Assembly (NCBI RefSeq): GCF_028416575.1
Contig: NZ_JAMQKB010000001.1
Location: forward strand, 109,649 to 173,648
Source of the DNA: Terrihalobacillus insolitus
GTDB taxonomy: Bacteria; Bacillota; Bacilli; Bacillales; Amphibacillaceae
Length of the DNA stretch: 64,000 nt
Reading direction: 5' to 3'
This document shows, piece after piece, positions 40,403 through 51,205 of the stretch (positions are counted from its first letter, which is position 1; each line of letters starts with the position of its first letter). Below the pieces are notes generated by a model. The model saw only the letters and a program-made list of their open reading frames with translations, had not been told where the DNA came from and ran no database searches. Position numbers and translations under genes: made by a program.

Positions 40403-40431
40403 ATAGTAAGCGTTATCATTTTAGTGGTAAA
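40403..40431 (-). promoter_or_regulatory. Internal crh promoter with a cre-like CcpA site
   Basis: On the minus strand TTTACC, 17 bp, TACTAT lies just before crh. ATGATAACGCTTACT (40405-40419) inside it matches WTGNAANCGNWNNCW with one mismatch and overlaps the -10 region and spacer, so CcpA could repress crh here. Confidence 0.5.
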
Positions 40432-40432
40432 A

Positions 40433-40457
40433 CTACATCCTATCGAAAAGGATGTAG
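40433..40457 (-). terminator. Intercistronic hairpin between whiA and crh
   Basis: On the minus strand CTACATCCT pairs perfectly with AGGATGTAG and is followed by TTTTACC. With only four T residues, partial termination is more likely than full. It sits directly before the internal crh promoter. Confidence 0.5.
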
Positions 40458-40498
40458 TATCAGTACCAATTATATCATATTTTAACGATGATTTTCTG

Positions 40499-41449
40499 TT
40501 AATTTTTCTCAAGTGGCTGTCCATTTCGAATCTTGTCAGCGAACTCATCAATTTTTTTTAAGCGATGATTAATACCTGACTTACTAATCTTACCGGTTGA
40601 GACGAGCTCACCTAATTCCTTTAAAGTTACATCCTGATGGTTCACGCGCAAATCCGCTATTTCTCTAAGTTTATCAGGAAGGCTTTCTAATCCTACCGTT
40701 TTCTCAATGAACCGGATATTTTCAACTTGGCGAAAGGCCGCGCCGATCGTTTTGTTTAAATTCGCTGTCTCACAATTAACGAGTCGATTAACTGAATTAC
40801 GCATATCGCGTACAATTCGGACGTCTTCAAATTTAAATAATGCTTGGTGTGCACCAATTAAATTTAGAAATTCAGTGATTTTCTCCGCTTCTTTTAGATA
40901 TGCGATATGCCCTTTCTTTCTTTCTAACTCACGGGAATGAAGTCCGAAGCTATTCATAAGCTCATAAACGGAATGATTATGCTCTTTATAAAAATTAAAT
41001 ATTTCCAAGTGATAGGAGGATGTTTCTGGGTTGTTTACAGACCCCCCAGCGAGAAATGCCCCACGTAAATAGGCGCGTCTGCAACAGGTTTTTTTCTTAA
41101 ATTTTTCTGAAATAGTTTGATTAAATCGAAAGGAGTCAATTAATATATTTAGATCTGTTAAAAATTCCTTCGTGTTTTCTTTCATGCGAACAATATAAAC
41201 ATTGTTCTTCTTTAGTTTCATTTTCTTTCTAACTAACAACTCTACAGGAAATGAATAAAGCGACTTTATTAAAGTATAAATCCTTCGTGCAATAGCCGCA
41301 TTTTCAGTCTGTACATCTAATATATATTCTTGTCTTGACAAGGAGATGACGCCATTCATTCGGATTAAAGCGGCAAGTTCGGATTTAGAGCAACAATCCT
41401 TCGCTTCAATTTTCGTTAGTTCTTTCTTGATTTCAGCTGCAAATGACAA
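40499..41449 (-). CDS. whiA: DNA-binding protein WhiA
   Basis: This 316-residue protein has the same length as B. subtilis WhiA. It begins [20 protein letters not shown] from a TTG at 41449 behind GGGAGGTGG. The LAGLIDADG-like N-terminal domain contains [20 protein letters not shown] (about residues 122-141), and the C-terminal helix-turn-helix has [20 protein letters not shown]. In Bacillus it influences cell division and chromosome segregation. In Streptomyces it is a sporulation transcription factor. Clustered with yvcK and rapZ as usual. Confidence 0.97.
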   Translation of the reverse strand: MSFAAEIKKELTKIEAKDCCSKSELAALIRMNGVISLSRQEYILDVQTENAAIARRIYTLIKSLYSFPVELLVRKKMKLKKNNVYIVRMKENTKEFLTDLNILIDSFRFNQTISEKFKKKTCCRRAYLRGAFLAGGSVNNPETSSYHLEIFNFYKEHNHSVYELMNSFGLHSRELERKKGHIAYLKEAEKITEFLNLIGAHQALFKFEDVRIVRDMRNSVNRLVNCETANLNKTIGAAFRQVENIRFIEKTVGLESLPDKLREIADLRVNHQDVTLKELGELVSTGKISKSGINHRLKKIDEFADKIRNGQPLEKN

Positions 41450-41473
41450 AACTATCCCACCTCCCATTGCCTA

Positions 41474-42436
41474 TCAAAACGAAATTAATGAATAAAGTAA
41501 TTGGGCAACTTTCTTTGTATCATGACGCAATGTCTTTTTTTGATCATCAATGATATCTCCCTCAATGATCTCAAGGCCCATTTTGGATAACCGGTCGATA
41601 TCATATATTACCGGCTCTGCGTTTTCCTCGGCATAAACCTCGCGAACCTCACCAATGATTGGTTTATTATGTACCAAAATAGAATGGATACAGCCATATC
41701 CGATATGGTCATAGATCGCTTGAACATGATCCGCTACAGTGTAACCAGATGTTTCCCCCTCTTGCGTCATCACATTGCACACATACACAACCTTTGCTTT
41801 TGTGTTTCTTAATGCATCCTCAATTTGAGGGACAATCATGTTCGGCAATGTACTTGTATAAAGACTTCCAGGTGCTACGACAACTAGTTCTGCATTTTCT
41901 AAAGCTTTTACAGCTTCTGGGAGTGGGAGCACAGGCTCAGGGCTTAAAAATACACGCTTAATTTTCTTGTTTGCTAGTGGGATATTAGACTCACCTGAAA
42001 CAACAGTTCCGTCGTCCATTTCTGCATGCAAATACATGTTTTGATTTGCAATTGGATAAATACGTCCTTGTACATTTAGAACACGAGAGATTTCTTTTAT
42101 TCCATAATAAAAGTCTCCCGTTAAAGAAGTCATCGCTGCCAACAATAGATTTCCCATCGAATGGCCATTAAGACCATTTCCACCATTTTTAAATCTATGT
42201 TGAAATAGGTCTAACAGCATTGGTTCGGCTTCTGATAATGCTGCTATGACATTTCGTATATCTCCTGGAGCGGGGATTTCCATTTCCGACCGTAATCGTC
42301 CTGAGCTACCACCGTCGTCTGCGACAGTAACAATTGCAGATAAATCGATCGGGAAATACTTTAACCCACGAAGAAGTACAGGCATTCCTGTGCCACCGCC
42401 AACGACAACGACACGAGGTTTTTTCTTGCTATTCAT
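41474..42436 (-). CDS. yvcK: YvcK/GlmR, regulator of carbon partitioning (gluconeogenesis factor)
   Basis: This 320-residue protein of the UPF0052/CofD-like fold begins KPRVVVVGGGTGMPVLLRGL (residues 5-24), the nucleotide-sugar-binding loop, followed by VTVADDGGSSGRLR, APGDIRNVIAALS and LNGHSMGNLLLAAMTSL. In B. subtilis it binds UDP-GlcNAc, stimulates GlmS and is needed on gluconeogenic carbon sources. It starts 3 bp after the rapZ stop, suggesting coupled translation. Confidence 0.97.
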   Translation of the reverse strand: MNSKKKPRVVVVGGGTGMPVLLRGLKYFPIDLSAIVTVADDGGSSGRLRSEMEIPAPGDIRNVIAALSEAEPMLLDLFQHRFKNGGNGLNGHSMGNLLLAAMTSLTGDFYYGIKEISRVLNVQGRIYPIANQNMYLHAEMDDGTVVSGESNIPLANKKIKRVFLSPEPVLPLPEAVKALENAELVVVAPGSLYTSTLPNMIVPQIEDALRNTKAKVVYVCNVMTQEGETSGYTVADHVQAIYDHIGYGCIHSILVHNKPIIGEVREVYAEENAEPVIYDIDRLSKMGLEIIEGDIIDDQKKTLRHDTKKVAQLLYSLISF

Positions 42437-42439
42437 AGA

Positions 42440-43324
42440 TTAATGTCCCTTTCTTTTATCGATATCCCGGTGACTAACGTGTGTCACATAATTTGCAGAA
42501 AATTGCTTTGATAAATATTCTGCAATCGCCACCGAACGATGTTGTCCGCCCGTGCAACCAATTGCAATGACTAACTGGCTTTTCCCCTCCCGTTTATACT
42601 GTGGAAGCATAAATTGAAGCAAATCTGAAATCTTTTCTACAAATTTTTGGGTATCCGACCATTTAAATACGTATTTCGCAACCTCATCGTTTTTTCCTGT
42701 CAATGGCCTCATATTTTCTACGTAATGTGGATTCGGTAAGAAACGAACATCAAAGACTAGGTCGGAATCAATTGGTAGTCCATATTTAAATCCAAAGGAA
42801 ACGATTTGTACGGAAAAAAACGCTTGATCCCTCTCTGCATACATGTCTACAATTTTATCTCTTAATTCTTTTGGTTTTAAATCAGTAGTGTCGATGATAT
42901 TTTGTGCACGTCCACGAAGTTCATCTAACATTTGCCGTTCCAACTGGATCCCTTCCATTGGGAGTCCCTCAACAGCTAATGGGTGAGAACGCCTTGTTTC
43001 CTTATACCTTGAAACAAGTGATTCGTCCTTTGCATCCAAAAATAAAATGTGTTCCTCTAGCCAATCTTGATCACCTAGCTTATCTAACGCTTCAAATAAT
43101 GTATCAAAAAATTCTCTTCCTCTAAGATCCATTACTAAAGCAACTTTTTGAATCGTATTTGTTGCATCCCTCATCAACTCTAAGAATTTAGGTAATAAGG
43201 CAGGAGGAAGATTATCTACACAATAAAAACCTAAGTCCTCAAAGCTTTGAACAGCTACCGTTTTACCAGCACCAGACATCCCTGTTATGATAACTAACTT
43301 TGTTTCTTGTTCTTTACTACTCAT
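42440..43324 (-). CDS. rapZ: RapZ-family nucleotide-binding protein (YvcJ)
   Basis: This 294-residue protein has Walker [13 protein letters not shown] (about residues 14-25) and [15 protein letters not shown]. The C-terminal domain has [20 protein letters not shown] (about 256-275). It binds and hydrolyses nucleotides. The E. coli homologue controls glmS through small RNAs, while the Bacillus role is linked to competence and carbon metabolism. The start at 43324 follows GGGGGGAGC. The longer frame would add 11 unrelated residues. Confidence 0.95.
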   Translation of the reverse strand: MSSKEQETKLVIITGMSGAGKTVAVQSFEDLGFYCVDNLPPALLPKFLELMRDATNTIQKVALVMDLRGREFFDTLFEALDKLGDQDWLEEHILFLDAKDESLVSRYKETRRSHPLAVEGLPMEGIQLERQMLDELRGRAQNIIDTTDLKPKELRDKIVDMYAERDQAFFSVQIVSFGFKYGLPIDSDLVFDVRFLPNPHYVENMRPLTGKNDEVAKYVFKWSDTQKFVEKISDLLQFMLPQYKREGKSQLVIAIGCTGGQHRSVAIAEYLSKQFSANYVTHVSHRDIDKRKGH

Positions 43325-43337
43325 TGTGTGCTCCCCC

Positions 43338-43808
43338 CTATTGACATGGTGGATCAAGATTTAAGTCAATTAGCCGATCATCGGGTGTATAAATGAAGGT
43401 TCCGTATAGCAAATGCTCGTTCGCTAGTATATGCTTGAACATAAAGTAGTCTCCTTCAGCCATTGGTTTATCTAGCACTTCCGCTATTGGAACCCATTCC
43501 AATTCCCCTTCTTTACAGTAATCGAAAAGCGCTCCTTTTGATGTATCACAAATGAAAGTAAACATCATCCACTCTCGCATGATTTCGAGTTGATCCATTA
43601 CAACAAACGTAAACACACCGCGTAACTCAGGATTAATTAAGTCTAGCCCTGTTTCTTCTTTAAACTCTCTTACTACCGATTGTTTAATGGACTCACCCTG
43701 CTCCATTTTACCCCCAGGGACAACATACCAACCGTAACGAGGCTTTTTTAACATGAGAATTTGATTTTTACTTTCATCTTTTAATATACAATTTGTAACT
43801 CGTTGCAT
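43338..43808 (-). CDS. yvcI: Nudix hydrolase, 8-oxo-dGTP diphosphatase-like (YvcI)
   Basis: In this 156-residue protein the Nudix box at about residues 33-55 contains [11 protein letters not shown] then REFKEETGL, i.e. the Gx5Ex7REUxEExGU motif with metal-binding glutamates. It is annotated in Bacillus as a possible mutT-type enzyme. The true substrate is unproven. First gene of the cluster leading to rapZ-yvcK-whiA-crh, 13 bp before rapZ, with its own promoter. Confidence 0.92.
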   Translation of the reverse strand: MQRVTNCILKDESKNQILMLKKPRYGWYVVPGGKMEQGESIKQSVVREFKEETGLDLINPELRGVFTFVVMDQLEIMREWMMFTFICDTSKGALFDYCKEGELEWVPIAEVLDKPMAEGDYFMFKHILANEHLLYGTFIYTPDDRLIDLNLDPPCQ

Positions 43809-43882
43809 CGAAAACGCCTCTTCTCTACCTGAAAGGGGGAGAACATCCTCCTATAGTAATTCCTTTAGTTATTCCTTTACTT

Positions 43883-43912
43883 ATTATACAATGATTATTT
43901 TACTTCCCACAA
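43883..43912 (-). promoter_or_regulatory. Sigma-A promoter of the yvcI-crh cluster
   Basis: On the minus strand TTGTGG, 18 bp, TATAAT is about 75 bp before yvcI. Confidence 0.6.
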
Positions 43913-43988
43913 TAATATGATCCATTTCCTTTTTGTGTATATTCCATTTTGGATTTTGCTCATGTCTTCCTAGCGGTGTGGCGCAACG

Positions 43989-44023
43989 CAAAAAAAATGA
44001 CGCAGATGAAAAATCACCTGCGC
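43989..44023 (-). terminator. Terminator of trxB
   Basis: On the minus strand CGCAGGTGA pairs with TCATCTGCG (one wobble pair) and is followed shortly by eight T residues. In the 401-bp gap between yvcI and trxB this and the yvcI promoter are the only clear signals. A second weak inverted pair (AGGGG/CCCCT, around 44047-44085) has a loop too long to interpret. Confidence 0.75.
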
Positions 44024-44209
44024 TACAATGTCTTTCTATTTATTAAAAGGGGGTCAATTAATATATACTTATTATAACCCCTAAATGTTTCGTGCGTGTT
44101 ACAGCAGGGTTAAAATGCATTTACGTTTCAATTTGTTCGCCTTATTCGCTTTGAAGCGCGTTCGAATTCGGTCAATTAGAATTAAAACTTCGCATCGATG
44201 CACCACTTG

Positions 44210-45202
<993 letters not shown>

Positions 45203-45341
45203 CTATAACTGTTTATCTATAGAATATGTTTGAGAAATCAAATGTCAACCTATAAGAAAGGCTCAATTTAAGATAACTCCTAACCATATCGTAGACGATG
45301 CTCTTCATATGGTCTATTATTCTGCTCACACTTTTTTTAGT

Positions 45342-46346
45342 CTACTGTTTGATCCATGGCCCTTCATCTTTACTTAAGCTAGGGTGACGTTTGCAGCCCT
45401 CTTCCCATAGTGTCAAAGCTTTTGATGGTTCTCCAGTATGAAAAGCCGCTATACTATACCACTTATAGTAGGAAGCATGTCCCTTTAACTGTGTTTTGGA
45501 TAACGCTTGAAACCGGGCATATGCTTCGGAATAGTAGCCAGTATGTGCAAGTGTTGTTGCAATTCGTAGTTTTTGTTGTTCGTGAATAGGATACACATTA
45601 TGAATCGATTGTATGTGTGCCTCGTATTTTTCTTGTTCGCCTCTCTCAAAATAAAATACGGCTAAATTCGTATGACAGTATAATGACTGTGGTTCTTGCT
45701 GAAGCCACTGTTCCTCTAATCGGATCGCTTCATCTTGGTCACGATGAAAAAAGGTTGCAAAGCTGTACTCATGCTTTGCTGCTAAATGTTCAGGAAACAA
45801 CCCCATCATCTCTTCCAGCAACGGGAGTGCTTCATCCCATTCCTGTCTTTGCAAATGGTAGAAGACTGTTTCTTGATAAATCAGCAGTTCATCCTCTTCT
45901 TCATACGTCCAATCTTCGTCATCCTCAACTCCAAGATCAAGAAAGCCTAACAAACTTTCGGCTTCTTTAATAAAGTCACCCTCTGGCGCTTTTTGAATGT
46001 AGATTTCCACATACTTTTTAGCATCTTGTAACAATCCTAAGTGCGCATAGTTGTTTGCGATTAAGTAATAACAATCCAAATAGGCCTCTCCATTTTTAGA
46101 AAGTACCTCTGTTAAAATTTGATTTGCCACATGAAATGCACCAATTTCAGTGTAAACAATGGACATTTGACAGTGATATACTGCTTCATCTGGTGAAAAT
46201 TCAACTGCTTTTTTCAACCACTTTAACGCTATGTCAAATTTATGCTTTTGAAAGGCCTCTACACCCTTTTTATAATAGAATTGGCCTTCGGGAATAAAGG
46301 GAATAATCTTGTCTATGTTATCCTGTGACGTTAATGTCTCTGTCAT
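45342..46346 (-). CDS. yvcD: Tetratricopeptide repeat protein (YvcD-like)
   Basis: In this 334-residue soluble protein with no signal peptide, helical TPR units are visible: FYYKKGVEAFQKHKFDIALK WLKKAVEFSPDEAVYHCQMS (about residues 23-62), DCYYLIANNYAHLGLLQDAK, QEWDEALPLLEEMMGLFPEH and LYCHTNLAVFYFERGEQEKY. A central acidic segment (VEDDEDWTYEEEDE) separates two repeat blocks. It probably acts as a protein-interaction scaffold. No partner is known. It lies next to trxB, as in Bacillus. Confidence 0.88.
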   Translation of the reverse strand: MTETLTSQDNIDKIIPFIPEGQFYYKKGVEAFQKHKFDIALKWLKKAVEFSPDEAVYHCQMSIVYTEIGAFHVANQILTEVLSKNGEAYLDCYYLIANNYAHLGLLQDAKKYVEIYIQKAPEGDFIKEAESLLGFLDLGVEDDEDWTYEEEDELLIYQETVFYHLQRQEWDEALPLLEEMMGLFPEHLAAKHEYSFATFFHRDQDEAIRLEEQWLQQEPQSLYCHTNLAVFYFERGEQEKYEAHIQSIHNVYPIHEQQKLRIATTLAHTGYYSEAYARFQALSKTQLKGHASYYKWYSIAAFHTGEPSKALTLWEEGCKRHPSLSKDEGPWIKQ

Positions 46347-46530
46347 GTGTACGTATCCCCCAGTTATCCTCGTTCAAAGATTAGAAATGATAACAAAACA
46401 TTCAAACGATAAGCATCTGATCTTTCTCAAATACTTTGAACATACAGTTTCAACCCTAAGAAGTATATCATATTTTAAAACTTACATCAGTAACAAATTC
46501 ACCAAAGGTAAGCTAATAGCGCCGCAAATT

Positions 46531-47055
46531 TTATTTTAAAAAACGATCTGCCTGGATGCGTTCTTCCATTTCTGATTTTGTATAAATAATTTTCATCGGA
46601 TTTCCGCCAACAAACGCCCCAGCAGGAACATCTTTATGTACCAAAGTTCCTGCTGAAACAATGGCATCATCTCCAATAGTAACTCCTGGAAGAATCGTTG
46701 AATTTGCACCAATCATGACATTACTACCAATCGAGACTTTGCCGATTCGGTATTCCTTAATTAAGTATTCATGAGCTAGAATTGTCGTATTATAACCAAT
46801 CACTGTATTTGTGCCAACTTTTATTCTTTCAGGAAACATAACATCGAGCATGACCATCAACGCAAAGGCTGCTTTATGCCCAATTTCCATGCGGAGAAAC
46901 TTCCGATATATCCAGTTCTTCACTGGCAGAAACGGCATATAGCGTGCCAATTGGATGAAAAAAAAATTTTTTACCACCTTTAAAAATGGCACGGTTTTAT
47001 AGATCTGCCACAAAGAATTCGCTTCTTCCACACGAAAACGTTCGGTATTACGCAT
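46531..47055 (-). CDS. yvoF: Left-handed beta-helix acyltransferase (YvoF-like)
   Basis: In this 174-residue protein hexapeptide repeats run from about residue 80 to 155 (IKVGTNTVIGYNTTILAHEY, IGKVSIGSNVMIGANSTILP, VTIGDDAIVSAGTLVHKDVP), followed by GAFVGGNPMKII, the usual O-acetyltransferase end. It would use acetyl-CoA, but the acceptor is unknown. Its start overlaps the ppaX stop by 8 bp, so translation is probably coupled. End of the hprK-lgt-yvoD-ppaX-yvoF operon. Confidence 0.92.
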   Translation of the reverse strand: MRNTERFRVEEANSLWQIYKTVPFLKVVKNFFFIQLARYMPFLPVKNWIYRKFLRMEIGHKAAFALMVMLDVMFPERIKVGTNTVIGYNTTILAHEYLIKEYRIGKVSIGSNVMIGANSTILPGVTIGDDAIVSAGTLVHKDVPAGAFVGGNPMKIIYTKSEMEERIQADRFLK

Positions 47056-47698
47056 GTATCTCTTCCCCTAAAAGTGTAATTAAATCCGACATTTGTTCTA
47101 GCATATAATCTGGTTTGTAGGACTCAAGCTTGCTTTTCCCTTTTATTGACCATGCTACACCAGCAGTTCTAGTTCCAGCGTTCTGGCCTGCTTCGATGTC
47201 ATGATAATTGTCACCAACCATAATTGTACTTGCTGCATTCCCGTCTAGTGCTGTTAATGCTGTTAAAATTGGTTCTGGATGTGGTTTTGCATGGGTAACA
47301 TCATCCAAAGTAATGACGACATCAAATGCTTTTTGAAGACCAGTAAGCTGTAATCCCATATTCACTGTTTTCCTCATTTTCGTCGTAACCACACCTAACT
47401 TATATCCAGCTTGTTTTAAAGCATAGATCGTTTCTACGACAGTTGGGTATGCCGTAACATAATCATCATGATGGCTTAGATTGTGCTCACGATAAGTTTC
47501 GATCATCTGATCCACCTGATTCGCATTGATGGTTTCGAAGCTATCTTTCAAAGGTGGACCAATAAACTCTACTATTTCTTCTCTTGCATAGCTACGATCG
47601 GTATGTATAGCAAGCGTATGCTCAAACGAAGCAATAATTAATTCATTTGTGTCAATCAATGTGCCGTCTAAATCAAACAGAATGGTACGAATGTTCAT
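47048..47698 (-). CDS. ppaX: Pyrophosphatase PpaX (HAD superfamily)
   Basis: This 216-residue protein has the same length as B. subtilis PpaX. HAD motif I is FDLDGTLIDTNE (residues 7-18), motif II lies in LGVVTTKMR, a Lys before HPEPIL provides motif III, and motif IV is MVGDNYHDIEAGQNAG. PpaX removes pyrophosphate produced when HprK dephosphorylates HPr-Ser-P with phosphate, which explains the shared operon. The start at 47698 has GAAAGGAAC upstream. It overlaps yvoD by 26 bp. Confidence 0.95.
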   Translation of the reverse strand: MNIRTILFDLDGTLIDTNELIIASFEHTLAIHTDRSYAREEIVEFIGPPLKDSFETINANQVDQMIETYREHNLSHHDDYVTAYPTVVETIYALKQAGYKLGVVTTKMRKTVNMGLQLTGLQKAFDVVITLDDVTHAKPHPEPILTALTALDGNAASTIMVGDNYHDIEAGQNAGTRTAGVAWSIKGKSKLESYKPDYMLEQMSDLITLLGEEIHA

Positions 47699-48635
47699 GG
47701 GCCAGTTCCTTTCTACCTTTATTAATTTCCACACGATTCCAGGCAAAGCCAACTACTGCTGTTAATACAATAGCTGTTGTTACACGAAAAAGAAGTAACG
47801 GCCACACTGGGATACCGAGGGGAATAAAAATTAACGTATCCTCTACGACAGCATGACAGGAAACAAGAAAAATAAGTGCCAAATACATATCTTTTTTTGT
47901 CACACCGTCTTCTTGAACGGCTTGAATCATTAGTCCTGCCCCATATGCAAGACCGATCGTTAACCCTGCAACGAGTGTCATAGAAGTATTTTCTCGCATT
48001 CCTAACACTTTCATAAAAGGAGCTAACTTTTCTGATAGAAAGTCCATCCAACCCTTTTCACGCATAAATTGGATACCTACCATTAATGGGATCACGATAA
48101 GAGCCAGCTGTAGTACACCCATGAATGCTGTTTCAAGGCCTTGCAAGGAAATAGCAAACCAACCATCTGGTATTTGTTCTGCTTTTGAGATGAAGCCGTA
48201 TTGTGACAACTGATCGCCACCATTCCACACCCCATTGATCAATGCTGCAGAAAGGAATGCTAAACTGATTCGGATTCCTACAACGACCCACCATTTGACA
48301 CCTACTTTGGAGGCAACCGCTGATTCAATAAATAAATTGTGTGAAAAGGAAAGCATGACGGCCATAATGAATACTTCTTTTACGGTAAAATCAAAGGAGA
48401 CTATGGCTGCAATCCCCGCATATAAATTTAGAAAATTACCTAATACCAAAGGAACTGCTGCTTCACCAGATAAACCGATAAACTTCAAAATTGGCGTTAA
48501 TCTCTCCATTAACCATGGAAGTGCCGGCGTATAGCGAAGAATTGTAACGAATAGTGTAACAGGGAAAATCACTTTCCCAAGTGTCCACGTCAACGTCAAA
48601 CCTTTCCAAATACCACGTTTTATTACACCAATCAA
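47673..48635 (-). CDS. yvoD: Nucleoside-recognition (Gate) domain membrane protein, YvoD-like
   Basis: This roughly 320-residue protein has several hydrophobic helices (GKVIFPVTLFVTILRYTPAL, EVFIMAVMLSFSHNLFIESA, ALIVIPLMVGIQFMREKG). Two similar halves match the nucleoside-recognition Gate domain. The function is unknown. TTG at 48635 is suggested by GGGGGAAG, 5-9 bp upstream. The longer in-frame ATG at 48674 lacks a ribosome binding site. Its end overlaps ppaX, so translation is probably coupled. Confidence 0.88.
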   Translation of the reverse strand: MIGVIKRGIWKGLTLTWTLGKVIFPVTLFVTILRYTPALPWLMERLTPILKFIGLSGEAAVPLVLGNFLNLYAGIAAIVSFDFTVKEVFIMAVMLSFSHNLFIESAVASKVGVKWWVVVGIRISLAFLSAALINGVWNGGDQLSQYGFISKAEQIPDGWFAISLQGLETAFMGVLQLALIVIPLMVGIQFMREKGWMDFLSEKLAPFMKVLGMRENTSMTLVAGLTIGLAYGAGLMIQAVQEDGVTKKDMYLALIFLVSCHAVVEDTLIFIPLGIPVWPLLLFRVTTAIVLTAVVGFAWNRVEINKGRKELAHEHSYHSV

Positions 48636-48728
48636 TACACTTCCCCCTATTTTCTTGTTTAATGGACGCAGCACTTAAACACGACTTATTTCTTTGTCAG
48701 CCAAAGGCCAAGCCTGTTACCAATCATT

Positions 48729-49556
48729 CTATTTTTTCTTACCATTGTAACGCTTGTTCGCCTGCCCTGTTTTACGGCGGTACATGATATATACAATCGA
48801 TCCAACTATTAGTACTACAGAAATCACTTGTGCTGTCCGGAGTTCACCAAACAAGTATAAACTATCGGTACGCATTCCCTCAATGAAAAAGCGACCGACG
48901 GAATACCATATCAAATAGCTAAAGAATAACTCTCCACGTCTTGGATTATATTTACGCAATATAAGGATTAAAATGAGTCCAAGAATGTTCCAAAGTGATT
49001 CATATAGAAAGGTTGGATGATACATCGTACCATCAATAAACATTTGATTTACAATGAAATCTGGAAGGTACTGCAAAAAATTGTCGTACGCCACTTGAGA
49101 AACTGGACCACCGTGTGCTTCTTGGTTCATAAAGTTTCCCCAACGGCCTATCGCCTGACCTACAAGAAGACCTGGTGCAGCAATATCAACCAATTGCCAA
49201 AAAGATACCTGTTTCACTTTAGCATAAACAATTGTCGTAATAATGGAACCAATCAATGCACCATGAATAGCAATCCCGCCTTCCCAGACGGCAAACACCT
49301 TCCACCACGGTCCTCCAGCATAACGATCCCACTCAAAAACAACATAATAGATTCTTGCAGAAAGAATCGCGATCGGAATAGCATATAAAACTAAATCAAT
49401 GAAAATATCCTTTTTTAAACCCAAGCGTTCTGTTTCCCTTGTGGCCATCCACAATCCCAAAAAAGCTCCAGTAGCAATAATCACTCCGTACCAATAAATC
49501 GTAAATGGACCTAGTTCAATAAACACTCGATCTAACGGTGGGGCTGTTGGTGTCAT
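48729..49556 (-). CDS. lgt: Prolipoprotein diacylglyceryl transferase
   Basis: This 275-residue integral membrane enzyme has seven predicted helices. It attaches diacylglycerol to the lipobox cysteine of prolipoproteins. The signature [20 protein letters not shown] lies at about residues 134-153, and a conserved HGALIG motif near residue 98 precedes it. GGAGGTGCGTTAAT precedes the start. It lies 14 bp after hprK in the conserved hprK operon. Its clients include the peptide-binding lipoprotein at 32606. Confidence 0.97.
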   Translation of the reverse strand: MTPTAPPLDRVFIELGPFTIYWYGVIIATGAFLGLWMATRETERLGLKKDIFIDLVLYAIPIAILSARIYYVVFEWDRYAGGPWWKVFAVWEGGIAIHGALIGSIITTIVYAKVKQVSFWQLVDIAAPGLLVGQAIGRWGNFMNQEAHGGPVSQVAYDNFLQYLPDFIVNQMFIDGTMYHPTFLYESLWNILGLILILILRKYNPRRGELFFSYLIWYSVGRFFIEGMRTDSLYLFGELRTAQVISVVLIVGSIVYIMYRRKTGQANKRYNGKKK

Positions 49557-49570
49557 ATTAACGCACCTCC

Positions 49571-50509
49571 CTATTCATTTTTTCCTTCTTTTTCCTGTTC
49601 AATCATGTTTGTTAAACGCTGTGAGAATTCCTCAGCAGCATTAACACCCATCCGTTTTAACCTGAAATTCATTGCTGCTACCTCAATGATTACCGCTAAG
49701 TTTCTACCTGGTCTTACGGGAATCGTTGCTCTTGGCAGCTTTACATCCATGATTTTCATCGTATCTTCCTCTAGACCAAGACGATCGTATTGTTTTTTTT
49801 GATCCCATGTTTCGAGATGGATGCTAAATGAAATCTTCTTGTGACTTCTTACAGCTCCAGCTCCAAATAATGTCATCACATTTATAATCCCTAGCCCGCG
49901 TATTTCTAATAGGTGCTCAATAAGTGGTGGAGCATTTCCGATAAGAATGTCATAGTCCTCTTGCCTTATTTCTACACTATCATCGGCAACAAGACGATGG
50001 CCTCTTTTTACAAGTTCAAGTGCGGTTTCACTTTTACCAACACCACTTTGACCAGTGATTAACACACCAATGCCGTAGATATCGACAAGTACACCATGAA
50101 CGGCAGTAAATGGTGCGAATTTAACTTCGAGAAAATTCGTTAATCTGCTAATAACCCTTGTCGTTTTATGTGGGGATCGCATAACCGGAACAGCTGCCTC
50201 ATTTGCCGCTATCATCAGCTCCTCAGGCACATCCATCCCTCTTGTGATCACCATACCTGGAGTGATATCTGTACAAAGCTTCTCCATCCGATCTCGTTTT
50301 TCTTCTGGCTTTAAATCATTAAAAAAAGACATTTCGGTCTTACCTAATAACTGGAGCCGTTCCTTTGGATAGTACTCGAAATACCCCGTCATTTCAATTC
50401 CTGGTCTCGAAATATCACTTGTATTTATTTCGCGATGCACACCATCTTCACCAGCAAGAAGTTCAAGATTAAATCGATCTAGTAAATCCTGTGTTCGAAC
50501 CTTCGCCAT
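49571..50509 (-). CDS. hprK: HPr kinase/phosphorylase
   Basis: This 312-residue bifunctional enzyme phosphorylates HPr and Crh on Ser46 and also removes the phosphate. The P-loop is [14 protein letters not shown] (about residues 153-166), the capping/HPr loop [12 protein letters not shown], and the family signature [20 protein letters not shown] (about 203-222). Targets ptsH (11242) and crh (40121) and the pyrophosphatase ppaX lie in this same window. First gene of its operon, with GGAGGGATATAG upstream. Confidence 0.98.
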   Translation of the reverse strand: MAKVRTQDLLDRFNLELLAGEDGVHREINTSDISRPGIEMTGYFEYYPKERLQLLGKTEMSFFNDLKPEEKRDRMEKLCTDITPGMVITRGMDVPEELMIAANEAAVPVMRSPHKTTRVISRLTNFLEVKFAPFTAVHGVLVDIYGIGVLITGQSGVGKSETALELVKRGHRLVADDSVEIRQEDYDILIGNAPPLIEHLLEIRGLGIINVMTLFGAGAVRSHKKISFSIHLETWDQKKQYDRLGLEEDTMKIMDVKLPRATIPVRPGRNLAVIIEVAAMNFRLKRMGVNAAEEFSQRLTNMIEQEKEGKNE

Positions 50510-50596
50510 CTATATCCCTCCATGGTACTCTTCCATTCAATACATTATATTGTAGCATTTTTTTATTGGACAAGCATCACAAGTTCGTTATAAGAT

Positions 50597-50622
50597 AAAA
50601 AAACTCGGCGATTGCCGAGCCT
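50597..50622 (-). terminator. Terminator of yvlBCD
   Basis: On the minus strand GGCTCGGC-aat-CGCCGAG is followed by TTTTTTTATC, 35 bp after yvlD. It separates yvlBCD from hprK. Confidence 0.88.
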
Positions 50623-50656
50623 TTTAAGGTTAGGTTCTTGCATGCAGATGCGCAAT

Positions 50657-51004
50657 TTACTTTAATCCTTTCACTAATAGATTAAGCATCACATTTAGAA
50701 TAGCAATCACAACTGCTGCTAATATAGCGGATCCAAAACCATCAATTACAAATGCTGCACCGAGGACACTTTGGGTAATCATTAACGTGATCGCATTGAT
50801 TACAAAAAGAAAAAGGCCAAAGGTTACAAATGTAATTGGTAAAGTTAAAACAACGAGAATCGGTTTTACGATTAGATTTAAAATGGAAACAATGAAACTG
50901 GCGATGATTGCAGTCATAAATCCTTCAACATAAAATGAATCTAGAATTTGAGCCACTGCAATAATAGCAATAGCGTTTAGAAAAAGGGATAATAACCAAC
51001 GCAT
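50657..51004 (-). CDS. yvlD: Phage-holin-like four-helix membrane protein, YvlD
   Basis: In this 115-residue protein about four hydrophobic helices fill nearly all of the sequence (LLSLFLNAIAIIAVAQIL, FMTAIIASFIVSILNLIVKPI, LPITFVTFGLFLFVINAITLM, AILAAVVIAILNVMLNLLVK). It belongs to the PF04020 phage holin family/YvlD membrane proteins of unknown function. Its ATG overlaps the yvlC stop by one base (TAATG), so translation is coupled. Confidence 0.92.
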   Translation of the reverse strand: MRWLLSLFLNAIAIIAVAQILDSFYVEGFMTAIIASFIVSILNLIVKPILVVLTLPITFVTFGLFLFVINAITLMITQSVLGAAFVIDGFGSAILAAVVIAILNVMLNLLVKGLK

Positions 51005-51201
51005 TATACTTCCCCCTCATTTGGAATGATAAAAATGGCTGCGAGATAAATAAATGCCAAAGGAAATAGAAGGCTTAGAAACAAACCTATGACAAAAATA
51101 AGCCGCACAATAGTTGGATCAATCCGGAAATAGGATGCAATACCACCTAAAACCCCAGCAACCATCCGATCCTTTTGAGAACGTGTCAATTTTTTCGACA
51201 T
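51004..51201 (-). CDS. yvlC: PspC-domain membrane protein, YvlC
   Basis: In this 65-residue PspC-type protein KLTRSQKDRMVAGVLGGIAS (residues 3-22) is the signature helix-loop, YFRIDPTIVRLIFVIGLFLS follows, and one or two membrane segments end the protein. PspC domains occur in membrane-stress responses. It is encoded between yvlB and yvlD, 4 bp after yvlB, behind AAGGAGGTG. Confidence 0.93.
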   Translation of the reverse strand: MSKKLTRSQKDRMVAGVLGGIASYFRIDPTIVRLIFVIGLFLSLLFPLAFIYLAAIFIIPNEGEV

Positions 51202-51205
51202 ATGG

